Shown here: piece after piece, positions 15,544-24,547 of the stretch
Position numbering within the stretch: the stretch's first letter is position 1
How the letters are laid out: each line of letters opens with the position of its first letter
DNA from: Candidatus Korobacter versatilis
GTDB taxonomy: Bacteria > Acidobacteriota > Terriglobia > Terriglobales > Acidobacteriaceae
Assembly (NCBI GenBank): GCA_016185395.1
Contig: JACPNR010000009.1
Coordinates: forward strand, 1 to 64,000
Length of the DNA: 64,000 nt
Reading direction: 5' to 3'
Translations under genes and position numbers: made by a program
Notes under the pieces: generated by a model
The model's database searches: none
The model's input: only the letters and a program-made list of their open reading frames with translations
What the model was told of the DNA's origin: nothing

Positions 15544-16967
15544 TGCCTGAAGCAAACTCTTCGACCTCGGCGGGGCGCGACACGACACGCAATCCAGCCC
15601 TCTTCCCCACGCTGGTCCTTTTCGGCATCGCCGCCGTTTTGCTGGTGGTGAACGAGCTGCGCCCCGAGACGCTGCCGCATTCCGTGCTGATGGCTTCGCG
15701 CTGGATCGCGATCGCGGCACTGATGGCCTACGCGTGGCTGCGCAAGTCGCTGACCACATGGATCCTCGTCGCGATGGTCGCCGGCGCCGAGGTCGGTCAC
15801 GACTTCCCCAACGCCGCCGTCAACCTGCGCGTGCTCAGCCTGGTCTTCCTGCGGCTGATCAAGACCATCATCGCGCCGCTGATCTTCGCCACGCTCGTCG
15901 TGGGCATCGCCGGACACTCGAACCTGAAGCAGGTCGGGCGCATGGGCATCAAGGCGCTGATCTACTTTGAAGTCGTCACCACGTTCGCGTTGTTCATCGG
16001 ACTAGCGGCCATCAACATCAGCAAGGCCGGCCTCGGCGTGAATCCGCCGCCGCAGATGCACGAAGCCCTACCGCCGGTGGTGAAGCAGAGCGCGGCGGAC
16101 ATCATCCTGCATGCCTTCCCCGAGAACGTGGCGAAATCGGTGGCCGAGGGACAAGTGCTGCAAGTGGTGGTGTTCAGCATCCTCTTCGGCATCGCGCTCG
16201 CGCTCATCAGCGAGCAGAAGCGCAAGCCGATGCTGGCGTTCTGCGAGAGCCTTTCCGAGACGATGTTCAAGTTCACCAACATCGTGATGATGTTCGCGCC
16301 CGTGGGCGTGGGCGCCGCCATCGCCTACAGCGTAGGACACATGGGACTCGGCATCCTGGTGAACCTGTTCAAGCTGCTGGCCACGCTCTACGTCGCGCTC
16401 ATCGCGTTTCTGCTGTTCGTACTGCTGCCCATCGCGCTCGCGGCCCGCGTGCCGTTGCGCAGGTTCCTGCGCGCCATCGCGGAGCCGGTGTCGATCGCCT
16501 TCGCCACCACGAGTTCCGAAGCCGCGCTACCGCGCGCGATGGAGGCGATGGAGGCCATCGGCGTCCCGCGGCAGATGGTGGCGTTCGTCATGCCGACGGG
16601 CTACAGCTTCAACCTCGACGGCAGCACGCTCTACCTGTCGCTGGCGACCATCTTCGTGGCGCAGGCGGCGAACATCCATCTCACGCTCGGGCAGCAACTG
16701 GTGATCGTCTTCACGCTGATGCTGACGTCGAAGGGCGTGGCCGGCGTGCCGCGCGCTACGCTGGTCATCCTGCTGGGGACCGCTGCCTCGTTCAACCTGC
16801 CGGAGTGGCCGATCTTCATCATCCTAGGCATCGACGAGCTGATGGACATGGCGCGGACCTCCGTGAACGTGATCGGCAACTGTCTCGCCACCGTCGTGAT
16901 CGCGCGCTGGGAGGGCGAGTTCGGCAAGGAGCAGCCCTCGGCCGTGGTTGCGGACGCGCTCGAGTAG
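15543..16967 (+). CDS. Dicarboxylate/amino acid:cation symporter (DAACS family)
   Basis: This 474-residue inner-membrane protein belongs to the GltP/GltT/DctA family, which imports glutamate, aspartate or C4-dicarboxylates with Na+ or H+. The serine-rich re-entrant loop is visible as ATTSSEAALPRAMEAME, followed by GYSFNLDGSTLYLSLA and the second hairpin TSKGVAGVPRAT. The family's C-terminal DELMDMARTSVNVIGN motif is intact. It starts within the dapD stop. Aspartate uptake would feed the lysine pathway, which is an inference from position only. Confidence 0.9.
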   Translation: MPEANSSTSAGRDTTRNPALFPTLVLFGIAAVLLVVNELRPETLPHSVLMASRWIAIAALMAYAWLRKSLTTWILVAMVAGAEVGHDFPNAAVNLRVLSLVFLRLIKTIIAPLIFATLVVGIAGHSNLKQVGRMGIKALIYFEVVTTFALFIGLAAINISKAGLGVNPPPQMHEALPPVVKQSAADIILHAFPENVAKSVAEGQVLQVVVFSILFGIALALISEQKRKPMLAFCESLSETMFKFTNIVMMFAPVGVGAAIAYSVGHMGLGILVNLFKLLATLYVALIAFLLFVLLPIALAARVPLRRFLRAIAEPVSIAFATTSSEAALPRAMEAMEAIGVPRQMVAFVMPTGYSFNLDGSTLYLSLATIFVAQAANIHLTLGQQLVIVFTLMLTSKGVAGVPRATLVILLGTAASFNLPEWPIFIILGIDELMDMARTSVNVIGNCLATVVIARWEGEFGKEQPSAVVADALE

Positions 16968-17039
16968 CGACCGCGGGCGGGGCCGCCCGCTCCACCCGGC
17001 CTCGGTGGTGTTAGCATCATCTGTTCGTGAGCCCTTCTG

Positions 17040-18707
17040 ATGCCTACAGGCAAACTCCAAGTCGTCCCTCTCGGCGGACTCGGCGAGTTCGGCATGAACT
17101 GCATGGCCGTGCGCTGGGGCGACGACATCATCGTCATCGACGCCGGGCTCATGTTCCCGGAGAGCGAGCTGCTCGGCGTGGACATCGTCGTGCCGGACAT
17201 CACTTACCTGCTCGAGAACCGGAGCAAGGTACGCGCGATCGTGCTCACCCACGGACACGAGGACCACATTGGCGGACTGCCGTGGATCCTGAGTGAACTC
17301 AACGTCCCGGTGTGGGGGACGGAGTTCACGCTCGCGTACGTGGAGAACAAGCTCGAGGAACATGGCCTGCTCGACAACGCCATCCTCGAGGAGATCGTTC
17401 CCGGCGAACGCTTCCAGATCGGGACGTTCACCATCGACCCGATCCAGGTCACGCACTCGCTGGTGGATTGCGTGGCGCTGGCGGTGCACACGCCGGTCGG
17501 CGTCATCATTCATACCGGCGACTTCAAGGTCGACCCCACGCCCACGGACAATCGTCTCTTCGACCTGCATACGTTTGCGGAATACGGCAAGCAGGGCGTG
17601 CTGGCGCTCTTCCAGGATTCCACGAACGTGGAGCGTCCCGGCTACACGCCGAGCGAGCGCGCGGTGCGGCGCAAGTTCGACGATGTGTTTCGCGCGACCA
17701 AGCGGCGGCTGTTCATTTCCTGCTTCTCGTCGTCGATCCACCGCATCAAGCTGGCCATCGACATGGCCTTCGAGTACAACCGCAAGGTCGCGCTCGTCGG
17801 ACGCTCGATGAATGAGTCCACCGAGATCGCGCAGGACCTGGGCTATCTCGACATCCCCGAGGGGCTGCTCATCCATCCCGGGCAGATCAAGGACTTCCCG
17901 CCCGAGCGCGTGTGCGTGATGATCAGCGGGACGCAGGGCGAACCGATGTCCGGCCTCTCGCGCGCCGCGGTCGACCAGCACAAGCACGCCAAGATCGAGC
18001 GCGACGACACGGTTGTGCTCTCTTCCCGCATCATCCCCGGCAACGAGAAGGCCATCTACCGGATGATCGACCACCTCTTCCGCCGCGAAGCGCACGTCAT
18101 CTATGAAGACGGCTCGTCGCCGCCGGTGCACGTCTCCGGGCACGCCAGCCAGGAAGAGCTCAAGCTCATCATCAACCTGGTGAAGCCGCGGTATTTCATC
18201 CCTGTCCACGGCGAGTACCGGCAACTGCGCCGCCACGGCGAGATGGCCGCCGCCATGCACGGCGCCGTGGGCAGCGTGATCCAGATCGAGAGCGGTGACG
18301 TGCTCGAGTTCGATGAACTCGGCGCCCGCAAGGCCGGCAAGGTCACCGTGGGGCGCATCTGCATCGATTCCGGCTCGCGCACCGACGTGGTGGAAGATTT
18401 GATCATCAAGGACCGCAGGCACCTCTCCGAGGACGGCATCGTGCTGCCCATCATCGCCATCAACAAGCTGACGGGGCAGGTGGAATCCGCGCCCGAGATC
18501 GTGACGCGCGGCTTTGCCGCCGGCGGCGAAAACGGATTCATGCAGGAGGCCCGCGGCGTGGTGATGAAGACGCTCGACGAATCCACGCAAGAGGAAAAGG
18601 GCGATTACGGCGTGATCAAAGAGAAGATACGCGCCGACCTGAAGCGCTACATCGTGAAGAACACACAGCGCCGGCCGCTGATCATGCCGGTCATCCTCGA
18701 GGTCTGA
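17040..18707 (+). CDS. rnj: Ribonuclease J
   Basis: RNase J is a metallo-beta-lactamase/beta-CASP ribonuclease with endo- and 5'-3' exonuclease activity in mRNA decay and rRNA maturation. The 555-residue protein has LTHGHEDHIGG (the HxHxDH metal motif), HTGDFKVDPTP, FQDSTNVERPGYTPSE, the beta-CASP motif ISGTQGEPMSGLSR and the late SGHASQEELK and PVHGEYRQL histidine motifs, then a C-terminal domain. The ATG at 17040 has only a weak ribosome site. Confidence 0.94.
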   Translation: MPTGKLQVVPLGGLGEFGMNCMAVRWGDDIIVIDAGLMFPESELLGVDIVVPDITYLLENRSKVRAIVLTHGHEDHIGGLPWILSELNVPVWGTEFTLAYVENKLEEHGLLDNAILEEIVPGERFQIGTFTIDPIQVTHSLVDCVALAVHTPVGVIIHTGDFKVDPTPTDNRLFDLHTFAEYGKQGVLALFQDSTNVERPGYTPSERAVRRKFDDVFRATKRRLFISCFSSSIHRIKLAIDMAFEYNRKVALVGRSMNESTEIAQDLGYLDIPEGLLIHPGQIKDFPPERVCVMISGTQGEPMSGLSRAAVDQHKHAKIERDDTVVLSSRIIPGNEKAIYRMIDHLFRREAHVIYEDGSSPPVHVSGHASQEELKLIINLVKPRYFIPVHGEYRQLRRHGEMAAAMHGAVGSVIQIESGDVLEFDELGARKAGKVTVGRICIDSGSRTDVVEDLIIKDRRHLSEDGIVLPIIAINKLTGQVESAPEIVTRGFAAGGENGFMQEARGVVMKTLDESTQEEKGDYGVIKEKIRADLKRYIVKNTQRRPLIMPVILEV

Positions 18708-18711
18708 GGAC

Positions 18712-18717
18712 TAAAAT
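18712..18717 (+). promoter_or_regulatory. Possible -10 box for leaderless thiG transcript
   Basis: TAAAAT begins 5 nt after the RNase J stop and ends 6 nt before the thiG ATG. thiG has no clear Shine-Dalgarno, so transcription started here would give a leaderless message. No -35 consensus is apparent. Confidence 0.4.
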
Positions 18718-18723
18718 AGGCTT

Positions 18724-19494
18724 ATGGACCCCTTAGTCATTGCAGGCCGCGAGTTCCGCTCGCGGCTGATCGTTGGCACCGGCAAGTACAAGTCCGGGCA
18801 AGAGACGGCGCGCGCACTCGAAGCCAGTGGCGCTGAGATGGTCACGGTCGCCGTGCGGCGCGTGAACCTCGACCGCTCGAAGGAATCGCTGCTCGACTTC
18901 ATCGACACTAAGAAATACTTCCTGCTGCCGAATACCGCGGGCTGCTACACCGCGGACGAAGCCATCCGCACCGCGCGCCTCGGGCGGGGGGTCGGACTCT
19001 CCGACTGGGTAAAGATCGAGGTCATCGGCGACCAGGCCACGCTCTATCCCGACGTGCAGGCCACGGTCGAAGTCACGCGCGTGCTGGTGAAGGAAGGCTT
19101 CACCGTGCTGCCCTACACCACCGACGACATCGTGGTAGCGAAGCGATTGCTCGACGCGGGCGCGTCGGCCATCATGCCGCTGGGCGCGCCCATCGGCAGC
19201 GGCATGGGGATACAGAACACGGCGAACATCCGCATCCTGCGCGAGTTCATCACCGGGGTGCCGCTCATCGTGGACGCCGGCGTGGGCACGGCGAGTGACG
19301 CAGCGCTTGCGATGGAGCTTGGCGCCGACGCAGTGCTGATGAATACCGGCATCGCCGCGGCGGAAGACCCTATCCTGATGGCGGAAGCGATGAAGCACGG
19401 CGTAATCGCCGGACGCGCCGCCTACCTTGCCGGGCGAATGCCGAAGAAGCTCTACGCCACCGCGAGTTCGCCCCTCGAAGGCGTGGTGCGGTAA
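18724..19494 (+). CDS. thiG: Thiazole synthase
   Basis: ThiG forms the thiazole phosphate of thiamine from deoxyxylulose phosphate, dehydroglycine and ThiS-thiocarboxylate. The 256-residue barrel begins [20 protein letters not shown], carries the Schiff-base Lys97 in [10 protein letters not shown], and has the phosphate-binding [14 protein letters not shown] and [14 protein letters not shown] segments. Usual partners thiS, thiE, thiF and thiH are not adjacent: RNase J lies 16 bp upstream and a terminator follows, so it stands alone. Confidence 0.95.
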   Translation: MDPLVIAGREFRSRLIVGTGKYKSGQETARALEASGAEMVTVAVRRVNLDRSKESLLDFIDTKKYFLLPNTAGCYTADEAIRTARLGRGVGLSDWVKIEVIGDQATLYPDVQATVEVTRVLVKEGFTVLPYTTDDIVVAKRLLDAGASAIMPLGAPIGSGMGIQNTANIRILREFITGVPLIVDAGVGTASDAALAMELGADAVLMNTGIAAAEDPILMAEAMKHGVIAGRAAYLAGRMPKKLYATASSPLEGVVR

Positions 19495-19515
19495 AGGGCA
19501 CAGGCAAAAGAAGAA

Positions 19516-19539
19516 GGGCGGTCGGCTGGCCGCCCTTTT
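19516..19539. terminator. Intrinsic terminator after thiG, probably bidirectional
   Basis: GGGCGG (19516-19521) pairs perfectly with CCGCCC (19530-19535) across an 8-nt loop, followed by TTTT on the plus strand. On the minus strand the hairpin is followed by TTCTTCTTTTG, so it can also end the convergent secreted-protein gene. Confidence 0.8.
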
Positions 19540-19555
19540 GATTTGTACGGAGAGT

Positions 19556-19948
19556 TCAGCTCTTCGGAGCTTCCGCGGCCATCTTCATGCTGGCGATGTG
19601 GATGGAGTTCTTGGTGGTATCGAGGTGGCCGGTCACGGTGACGTGATGACCTTCATGACCTTTGATCGCGTCGGCATTGTCGATCGCCCAGACCTTGCCG
19701 TCGGCATCGTTGACCAGCACGGCGTGCGCGCCGCCGGCGATGCACTTCTTGGTGCAGGCTTCGCCCTTGGCGTTCGCGCCCTTGGCGCCGCACTTGTCGT
19801 CGGTGATCCAACCGGTGACGGTGGTGGCGCCCGCGCTGGCCTTCGCCGCGGTCGCGGGTTTGGCGCCCTTATCGGACGCCCCATTCGCCCAAGCGGCCAC
19901 GCCGAGTGCGAGCGTTAATACCAGTACTACCAAAACGATCCGCTTCAT
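19556..19948 (-). CDS. Small secreted protein (DUF5818-like)
   Basis: The 130-residue product starts at the ATG at 19948, which sits 6 nt after AGGAG; the ATG two codons earlier touches the ribosome site directly. A signal peptide (MKRIVLVVLVLTLALGVAAWA) and an Ala/Thr-rich linker precede a beta-rich domain. That domain has TGWITDDKCGAKGA, CTKKCIAGG and a VTVTGHLD strand pattern, resembling small OB-fold-like secreted acidobacterial proteins. Four cysteines could form disulfides or bind metal. Function is unknown. Confidence 0.7.
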   Translation of the reverse strand: MKRIVLVVLVLTLALGVAAWANGASDKGAKPATAAKASAGATTVTGWITDDKCGAKGANAKGEACTKKCIAGGAHAVLVNDADGKVWAIDNADAIKGHEGHHVTVTGHLDTTKNSIHIASMKMAAEAPKS

Positions 19949-20081
19949 ATCCATCTCCTAAGGGCGGCCGAAAGCCGCAAGAAATCCGCTGAGTACTTCC
20001 GTGAGTACGCTGACCGGAAGCAAACAGATTTCTACTCCGTCAGGGCCGGGGATGCAAGCGGCACACCCGCTAACCGAGTAT

Positions 20082-20456
20082 TCACTGCTTCTTGGCGGTA
20101 GCGGTGGCCAGGGCGGTCTGCGGCGCGGGGGCGGGGACGGTGTAGACGACCTCGCCGGGACGCGCGTACTTCAACTGCTCACGCGCTTCCTTTTCAATCG
20201 CTTTCGGGTCGGACTTCAAGCTCTGGATGTGTTCCTGGAGCTTCTGGTTCTCGAGCTGGAGTTGGTCGGTCTCCTGCTGCAGCTTGCGATACTCGGACCG
20301 CTTCTCGTGATAGACGAGGGCGCCATTGGCACCGAAGATAACGTGCCAGGCGAGCTGGATGGCAAGGACCGCCACCGCGCCGGTCGCCAGCTTGCGCCGG
20401 GAACGGTAGAGCCACTCCCAGGAACCTTTGATCCACGTCGTCAACTGAAGACCCAT
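20082..20456 (-). CDS. FtsB/DivIC-like septum formation protein
   Basis: This 124-residue bitopic membrane protein has a short cytoplasmic N-terminus, one span (about 24-41), a periplasmic coiled coil (about 52-85, EYRKLQQETDQLQLENQKL) and a tail with AREQLKYARPGEVVY, the diagnostic end of the DivIC/FtsB family. These proteins bridge FtsL and FtsQ in the divisome. The chosen ATG overlaps the last 16 nt of the phosphohexomutase gene, implying co-transcription. Confidence 0.8.
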   Translation of the reverse strand: MGLQLTTWIKGSWEWLYRSRRKLATGAVAVLAIQLAWHVIFGANGALVYHEKRSEYRKLQQETDQLQLENQKLQEHIQSLKSDPKAIEKEAREQLKYARPGEVVYTVPAPAPQTALATATAKKQ

Positions 20457-21847
20457 TCCTTTGCCGCCGCGTTCAGCGTCGAGCGGTCGGCCTCGGCGCG
20501 CGCTTCCGTGTACGCCCGCACCACCGGTTCCGTGCCACTGAGCCGGTAGCAGACCCACGCGCCGTCCTCGAGCACGAGCTTGAGTCCGTCCGTTCGGACG
20601 ATGCTCGCGACTTTTCGGCCGGCAAACTCGCGCGGCTCCTGCTTCAGCTTCCCAGTTAACTTCTCTTTCACCTCAGGCGTCAATCGGAAGTTCTGCCGGT
20701 CGGGGTAAAAGGAACCAACTTGGTCAAATAATCGCTGTAATTGTTCCCTTAGCGACTTGCCGCGGCGGGCGACCATCTCGCAACAGAGCAACCCTGCCAG
20801 CACGCCGTCTTTTTCCGGGACGTGGTGCCGGATGGAAAGCCCGGCGCTCTCTTCCCCGCCGATGGCGATCTTGTCCTGCTGGATGAGTTCGCCGATGTAC
20901 TTGAAGCCGACCGGCGTTTCGTAGAGCGGGACGCCAAACTTCTCCGCCAAAGCGTTCACCATATTGGTGGTGACGACGGACTTCGCCACGCCGTTCTTCC
21001 AGCCGCGCGTCTCGACCAGGTAGTCGAACAGCAGCGCGATGATGTAGTTGGGCGAGATGAACGTGCCATCGCGGTCGACGATGCCGAAGCGATCGGCGTC
21101 GCCGTCCGTCGAGATGCCGAGCTGCGCGCCGCTCTGCTTCATTGCCGCACGAAGATCATTGAGCAGATCGCCGTCCGGCTCGGGTGCGTGTCCGCCGAAG
21201 AGCACGTCGCGGAAATCGTGGACGGTGGCACAGTCGACGCCGGCGTCCCGCAGCACAGCATCGGGATATCCCCGGCCCGCGCCCCACAACGGGTCGTAAG
21301 CGACCTTGAGTCCAGCCTTCTTGATCACGGTAAGGTCGATGATCTCTTTGATGCGCGAGAGGTAGAGCGACTTCACCTCGATGCTCTGCCGCTCGATGCC
21401 GCTCCGCTGCTCGCCGGAAGACGGGTCGCGGTCATACGCCTCCACCGCCGCCTCGATCTGCCTCGTGACCTCGGGAAGCGCCGGTGCGCCATCGGGCGTG
21501 GAAAACTTGATGCCGTTGTATTCGGCGGGATTATGCGAGGCGGTGAAGTTGATGGCGCCATCGGCCTGCGCGCGCCGGACCTCGAAGGCGATCGCCGGGG
21601 TGGGCGCCGCCTCGGTGATGACCAGCGGCGTGATGCCGTGCGCGGCGAGGACGTTCGCCGCCATGTCGACGAACGTCTCGCCCAGGAAGCGCGGGTCGCG
21701 TCCAACGATTACGCGGGCGCCTTGCGGCTTTTTGCTCGCGACGTAACGGGCCACGCCTTCCACGGCGCGGCGCACGTTAGCGAAAGTGAAGTCTTCCGCC
21801 ATCACGGCACGCCATCCCGAGGTACCGAACTTGATCTGCACCGGCAT
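20441..21847 (-). CDS. Phosphoglucomutase/phosphomannomutase family protein
   Basis: This 468-residue alpha-D-phosphohexomutase moves phosphate between C1 and C6 of a hexose via a phosphoserine. Landmarks are FGTSGWRA at the N-terminus, the phosphoserine loop TASHNP (Ser104), the Mg-binding DGDADRFG (about 246-253), the sugar loop GEESAG and the phosphate loop RLSGTEP. Substrate (glucose, mannose or glucosamine phosphate) cannot be told apart here. It is upstream of and overlaps the ftsB-like gene. Confidence 0.9.
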   Translation of the reverse strand: MPVQIKFGTSGWRAVMAEDFTFANVRRAVEGVARYVASKKPQGARVIVGRDPRFLGETFVDMAANVLAAHGITPLVITEAAPTPAIAFEVRRAQADGAINFTASHNPAEYNGIKFSTPDGAPALPEVTRQIEAAVEAYDRDPSSGEQRSGIERQSIEVKSLYLSRIKEIIDLTVIKKAGLKVAYDPLWGAGRGYPDAVLRDAGVDCATVHDFRDVLFGGHAPEPDGDLLNDLRAAMKQSGAQLGISTDGDADRFGIVDRDGTFISPNYIIALLFDYLVETRGWKNGVAKSVVTTNMVNALAEKFGVPLYETPVGFKYIGELIQQDKIAIGGEESAGLSIRHHVPEKDGVLAGLLCCEMVARRGKSLREQLQRLFDQVGSFYPDRQNFRLTPEVKEKLTGKLKQEPREFAGRKVASIVRTDGLKLVLEDGAWVCYRLSGTEPVVRAYTEARAEADRSTLNAAAKEWVFS

Positions 21848-21860
21848 GAGACTCTCCGCC

Positions 21861-21885
21861 GCGGATTTTCGCGGATGACGCGGAT
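21861..21885. repeat. Triple GCGGAT direct repeat
   Basis: Three GCGGAT units (21861, 21871 and 21880) lie just upstream of the minus-strand phosphohexomutase start. The pattern CGCGGATTTTCGCGGATGAC looks like a piece of a dispersed intergenic repeat, but only this copy is seen in the window. Confidence 0.4.
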
Positions 21886-21968
21886 AGAATGCGAGACGCC
21901 TGAAACGAACGCCGAATCAGTGAACCAAGATGCTAGAACCTCGGAAGCATTGTGTATAGAGGATGCCT

Positions 21969-22301
21969 ATGACGATGACGGATGCCCGCATCATTCTTTC
22001 TACCGCCGGCTCGCGCGAAGAGGCCGATCGGCTGGCCAGTGCGCTGGTCGAGCAGCGCCTGGCGGCGTGCGTCAACGTCGTTGGGCCGGTGGCCTCCACT
22101 TATCGGTGGCAGGACAAGGTGGAGCGGGCGGAGGAATTCCTGCTGGTCATCAAGACGAGCGCGGCACGCTTCCCGGAAGTCGCCGCCGCCATCAAGGGAC
22201 TGCATTCCTACGAACTGCCGGAGTGCATCGAGTTCGCGGTCACAGCCGGAAGCGATGCCTACCTGGAGTGGCTCACCGCTAACGTTTCGGCGCCTAAATA
22301 G
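21969..22301 (+). CDS. cutA: CutA1-like divalent cation tolerance protein
   Basis: CutA proteins are small trimeric cytoplasmic proteins linked to copper tolerance, with a debated biochemical role. The 110-residue chain shows the family core: STAGSREEADRLASALVEQ, RLAACVNVVGPVASTYRW and ELPECIEFAVTAGSDAYLEWL. The second of two close ATGs (21969, 6 nt after AGAGG) is preferred over 21963. The 3' end overlaps the convergent PLP-enzyme gene by 8 bp. Confidence 0.9.
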   Translation: MTMTDARIILSTAGSREEADRLASALVEQRLAACVNVVGPVASTYRWQDKVERAEEFLLVIKTSAARFPEVAAAIKGLHSYELPECIEFAVTAGSDAYLEWLTANVSAPK

Positions 22302-23454
22302 CCTTCAGCGCGTTGTCGAGGTCGGCCATGATGTCTTCCACGTCCTCGATGCCCACGGAGATGCGCACCATGCCGTCGGTGAGTCCGATGGCCTTTCTGC
22401 CCTTTTCGCCGAGCGCAGCGTGCGTCATGGTCGCCGGATGCGAGATGAGCGTCTCCACGCCGCCGAGCGATTCTCCCAGCGAACACACGCGGACCTTCGC
22501 GAGCATGCGCTTGGCGTGCTTCAGCGAGCCGGTCTCGAACGTGATCATCGCGCCGAAGCCGGTCATCTGTTTCTTCGCCAGCTCGTGCTGCGGATGCGTT
22601 TTCAGGCCGGGATAAAAGACCTTCTCGACCTTGGGGTGCGCGGCGAGGAACGCGGCGATGGCGCGACCGTTGCGGTCGTGTTGCTCCATGCGGACAGCGA
22701 GCGTCTTCACTCCACGCAGCACCAGCCAGCATTCGAAGGGCGAGAGGATGGCGCCGGAACATTTCTGTATGAACGCAAAGCGCTCGGCGTGCTCGGGCTT
22801 GGTGCCGATGACGACGCCGCCAAGACCGTCGGAGTGTCCATTGAGGAACTTGGTGGTCGAATGGACGACCATGTCGGCGCCGAGGGCGAGCGGCTGCTGG
22901 AAGTACGGGGACATGAACGTGTTGTCCACGATGACTTCCACGTCGCGCTTATGGCAGAGCCGGCTGATGGCGGCGATGTCAGAGATGGTCATCAGCGGGT
23001 TCGTCGGCGTCTCCACGTAGATGAACTTCGTCCGGCGCCGCAGCGCGCGCTCGACCTGTGCCACGTCGGATGTATCCACGTAGCTGAACTCGAGGCCGTA
23101 GTTCGCCAACACCTGGTTGAACAGCCGAGGCACGCCGCCGTAGACGTTGTCCGAACAGATGACGTGGTCGCCAGCCTTGAGCATCGTGCAGAGCGCGGTC
23201 ACCGCAGCCATGCCGCTGGCAAATACGTGCGCCGACGTTCCGCCTTCGAGCGCGGCAAGGTTCTGCTGCAACCGGTCACGCGTGGGGTTCGAGACGCGCG
23301 CGTATTCGTATCCCTTGTTCTTCCCCAGCTCCTCCTGCACGTACGTGGAGGTGGCGTGGATGGGAACGGCCACCGAGCCGGTCGAGGGGTCGGGCTCCTG
23401 CCCCACGTGGATGGCCTTGCTGGCAAAGCCGCGAATGTTACTGTTCTCTTTCAT
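22294..23454 (-). CDS. Cystathionine gamma-lyase/synthase (Cys/Met metabolism PLP enzyme)
   Basis: This 386-residue fold-type I PLP enzyme has YEYARVSNPTRD (Tyr51/Arg53), the PLP-stacking segment, DNTFMSPYFQQPLALGAD and the Schiff-base Lys202 in HSTTKFLNGHSD. The family includes cystathionine gamma-synthase (MetB), gamma-lyase and beta-lyase, which sequence reading alone cannot separate. It follows a cysteine-synthase-type gene by 24 bp on the same strand, which favours a cystathionine beta-synthase/gamma-lyase pair turning homocysteine into cysteine. Confidence 0.9.
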   Translation of the reverse strand: MKENSNIRGFASKAIHVGQEPDPSTGSVAVPIHATSTYVQEELGKNKGYEYARVSNPTRDRLQQNLAALEGGTSAHVFASGMAAVTALCTMLKAGDHVICSDNVYGGVPRLFNQVLANYGLEFSYVDTSDVAQVERALRRRTKFIYVETPTNPLMTISDIAAISRLCHKRDVEVIVDNTFMSPYFQQPLALGADMVVHSTTKFLNGHSDGLGGVVIGTKPEHAERFAFIQKCSGAILSPFECWLVLRGVKTLAVRMEQHDRNGRAIAAFLAAHPKVEKVFYPGLKTHPQHELAKKQMTGFGAMITFETGSLKHAKRMLAKVRVCSLGESLGGVETLISHPATMTHAALGEKGRKAIGLTDGMVRISVGIEDVEDIMADLDNALKAI

Positions 23455-23478
23455 CGTCTCCCTTGGGGACCGGGCAGC

Positions 23479-24429
23479 TTAGACGCCGCCTTCAAAGATT
23501 TTCTTCGACATATACCGTTCCGCCAGGTCGGGGATCACGGTGACCACACGCTTGCCTGCGCCCAGTCGCTTCGCCACCTGGACGGCAGCGAAGGCGTTCG
23601 CGCCGGCGCTCGAGCCGCCGAGCACGCCTTCCTTGCCGGCAAGGTCCTTCACCATCTGGAACGCGTCCACGTCGGTGACCATGATGATCTCGTCCGCGAG
23701 CGCGCGATCAAAGCTCTTGGGCATGAAGCTCGCGCCGATGCCTTCCACCTTGTGCTCGCCGGGCGGGCCGCCGCCCAACACGGAACCTTCCGTCTCGACG
23801 GCGATGCAGCGAACACCTTTCAGCCGCTCTTTCATATAGCGCGCCACGCCGGAGAAAGTTCCGCCCGTGCCCACGCCCACGACGACGGCATCGATGCGGC
23901 CTTCCATCTGGTCGAAGATCTCGGCGGCCGTGGTGCGGTAATGAAAGGCAGGGTTCGCGGGGTTCTCGAACTGGAGGGCGACGAACGCGTTAGGAGTCTC
24001 GGCAGCGTGTTGCTTGGCGCGGGCGATGGCGCCCTGCATCCCCTCGGCGTCAGGTGTGCGGACCACCTTGGCGCCAAGTGCCTCCATGATCTTGATCTTC
24101 TCCATCGAGAAGCGCTGCGGGACGAAGAACACCACCTTGTATCCCTTGTTCACGCCGATGAGCGCGAGGCCCACGCCGGTGTTTCCCGCGGTCGCTTCCA
24201 CGATGGTGCCGCCCGGCTTGAGCTTTCCTGACCGCTCGGCTTCTTCGATCATGCCAATGGCGGCGCGGTCCTTCACGCTGCCGCCCGGGTTCATGTACTC
24301 GAGCTTGGCGTAGACGTCCGCCGCGCCCGCCGGCACGAGCCGCCGCAGGTGAAGGATAGGGGTCGCGCCGACCAGCTCCGTGATGTTCTCGGCGACGCGC
24401 AGGTGGTGGGCCGCTTCGGTCGTCTTCAT
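23479..24429 (-). CDS. Cysteine synthase / cystathionine beta-synthase family protein
   Basis: This 316-residue fold-type II PLP enzyme begins ENITELVGATPILHLRR and has the PLP lysine in GGSVKDRAA (Lys53), the phosphate-binding ATAGNTGVG loop, GVGTGGTFSGVARYMK and GVLGGSSAGANAFAA. There is no C-terminal CBS regulatory domain. It could use O-acetylserine plus sulfide (CysK) or serine plus homocysteine (MccA-like). The downstream gamma-lyase-type partner makes the second role plausible. The ATG at 24429 is chosen because upstream sequence is non-conserved. Confidence 0.88.
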   Translation of the reverse strand: MKTTEAAHHLRVAENITELVGATPILHLRRLVPAGAADVYAKLEYMNPGGSVKDRAAIGMIEEAERSGKLKPGGTIVEATAGNTGVGLALIGVNKGYKVVFFVPQRFSMEKIKIMEALGAKVVRTPDAEGMQGAIARAKQHAAETPNAFVALQFENPANPAFHYRTTAAEIFDQMEGRIDAVVVGVGTGGTFSGVARYMKERLKGVRCIAVETEGSVLGGGPPGEHKVEGIGASFMPKSFDRALADEIIMVTDVDAFQMVKDLAGKEGVLGGSSAGANAFAAVQVAKRLGAGKRVVTVIPDLAERYMSKKIFEGGV

Positions 24430-24505
24430 TATTTGTCTTCTGTCGAGCGGTTGACTAGCAAGGGTAACGGCGAGTGCCGCAGAGGTCAAATGTGCTGGAA
24501 AAACA

Positions 24506-24533
24506 AAAGAGACGGGCGAGTGCCCGTCTCTTT
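24506..24533 (-). terminator. Intrinsic terminator of the VWA gene pair
   Basis: AAAGAGACGGGC (24506-24517) and GCCCGTCTCTTT (24522-24533) form a perfect 12-bp stem with a 4-nt loop. On the minus strand TTTTGTTTTTCC follows. It lies 14 bp beyond the stop of the VWA gene at 24548. Confidence 0.88.
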
Positions 24534-24547
24534 GGAAACGCGCCCTT

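Noticed and set aside
16824-18590. Minus-strand open frame of 588 codons antisense to RNase J
   Set aside because: Shadow frame. RNase J motifs occupy the plus strand throughout.
18600-18724. TPP riboswitch before thiG
   Set aside because: The gap to RNase J is only 16 bp and no thi-box sequence is seen in the preceding coding end.
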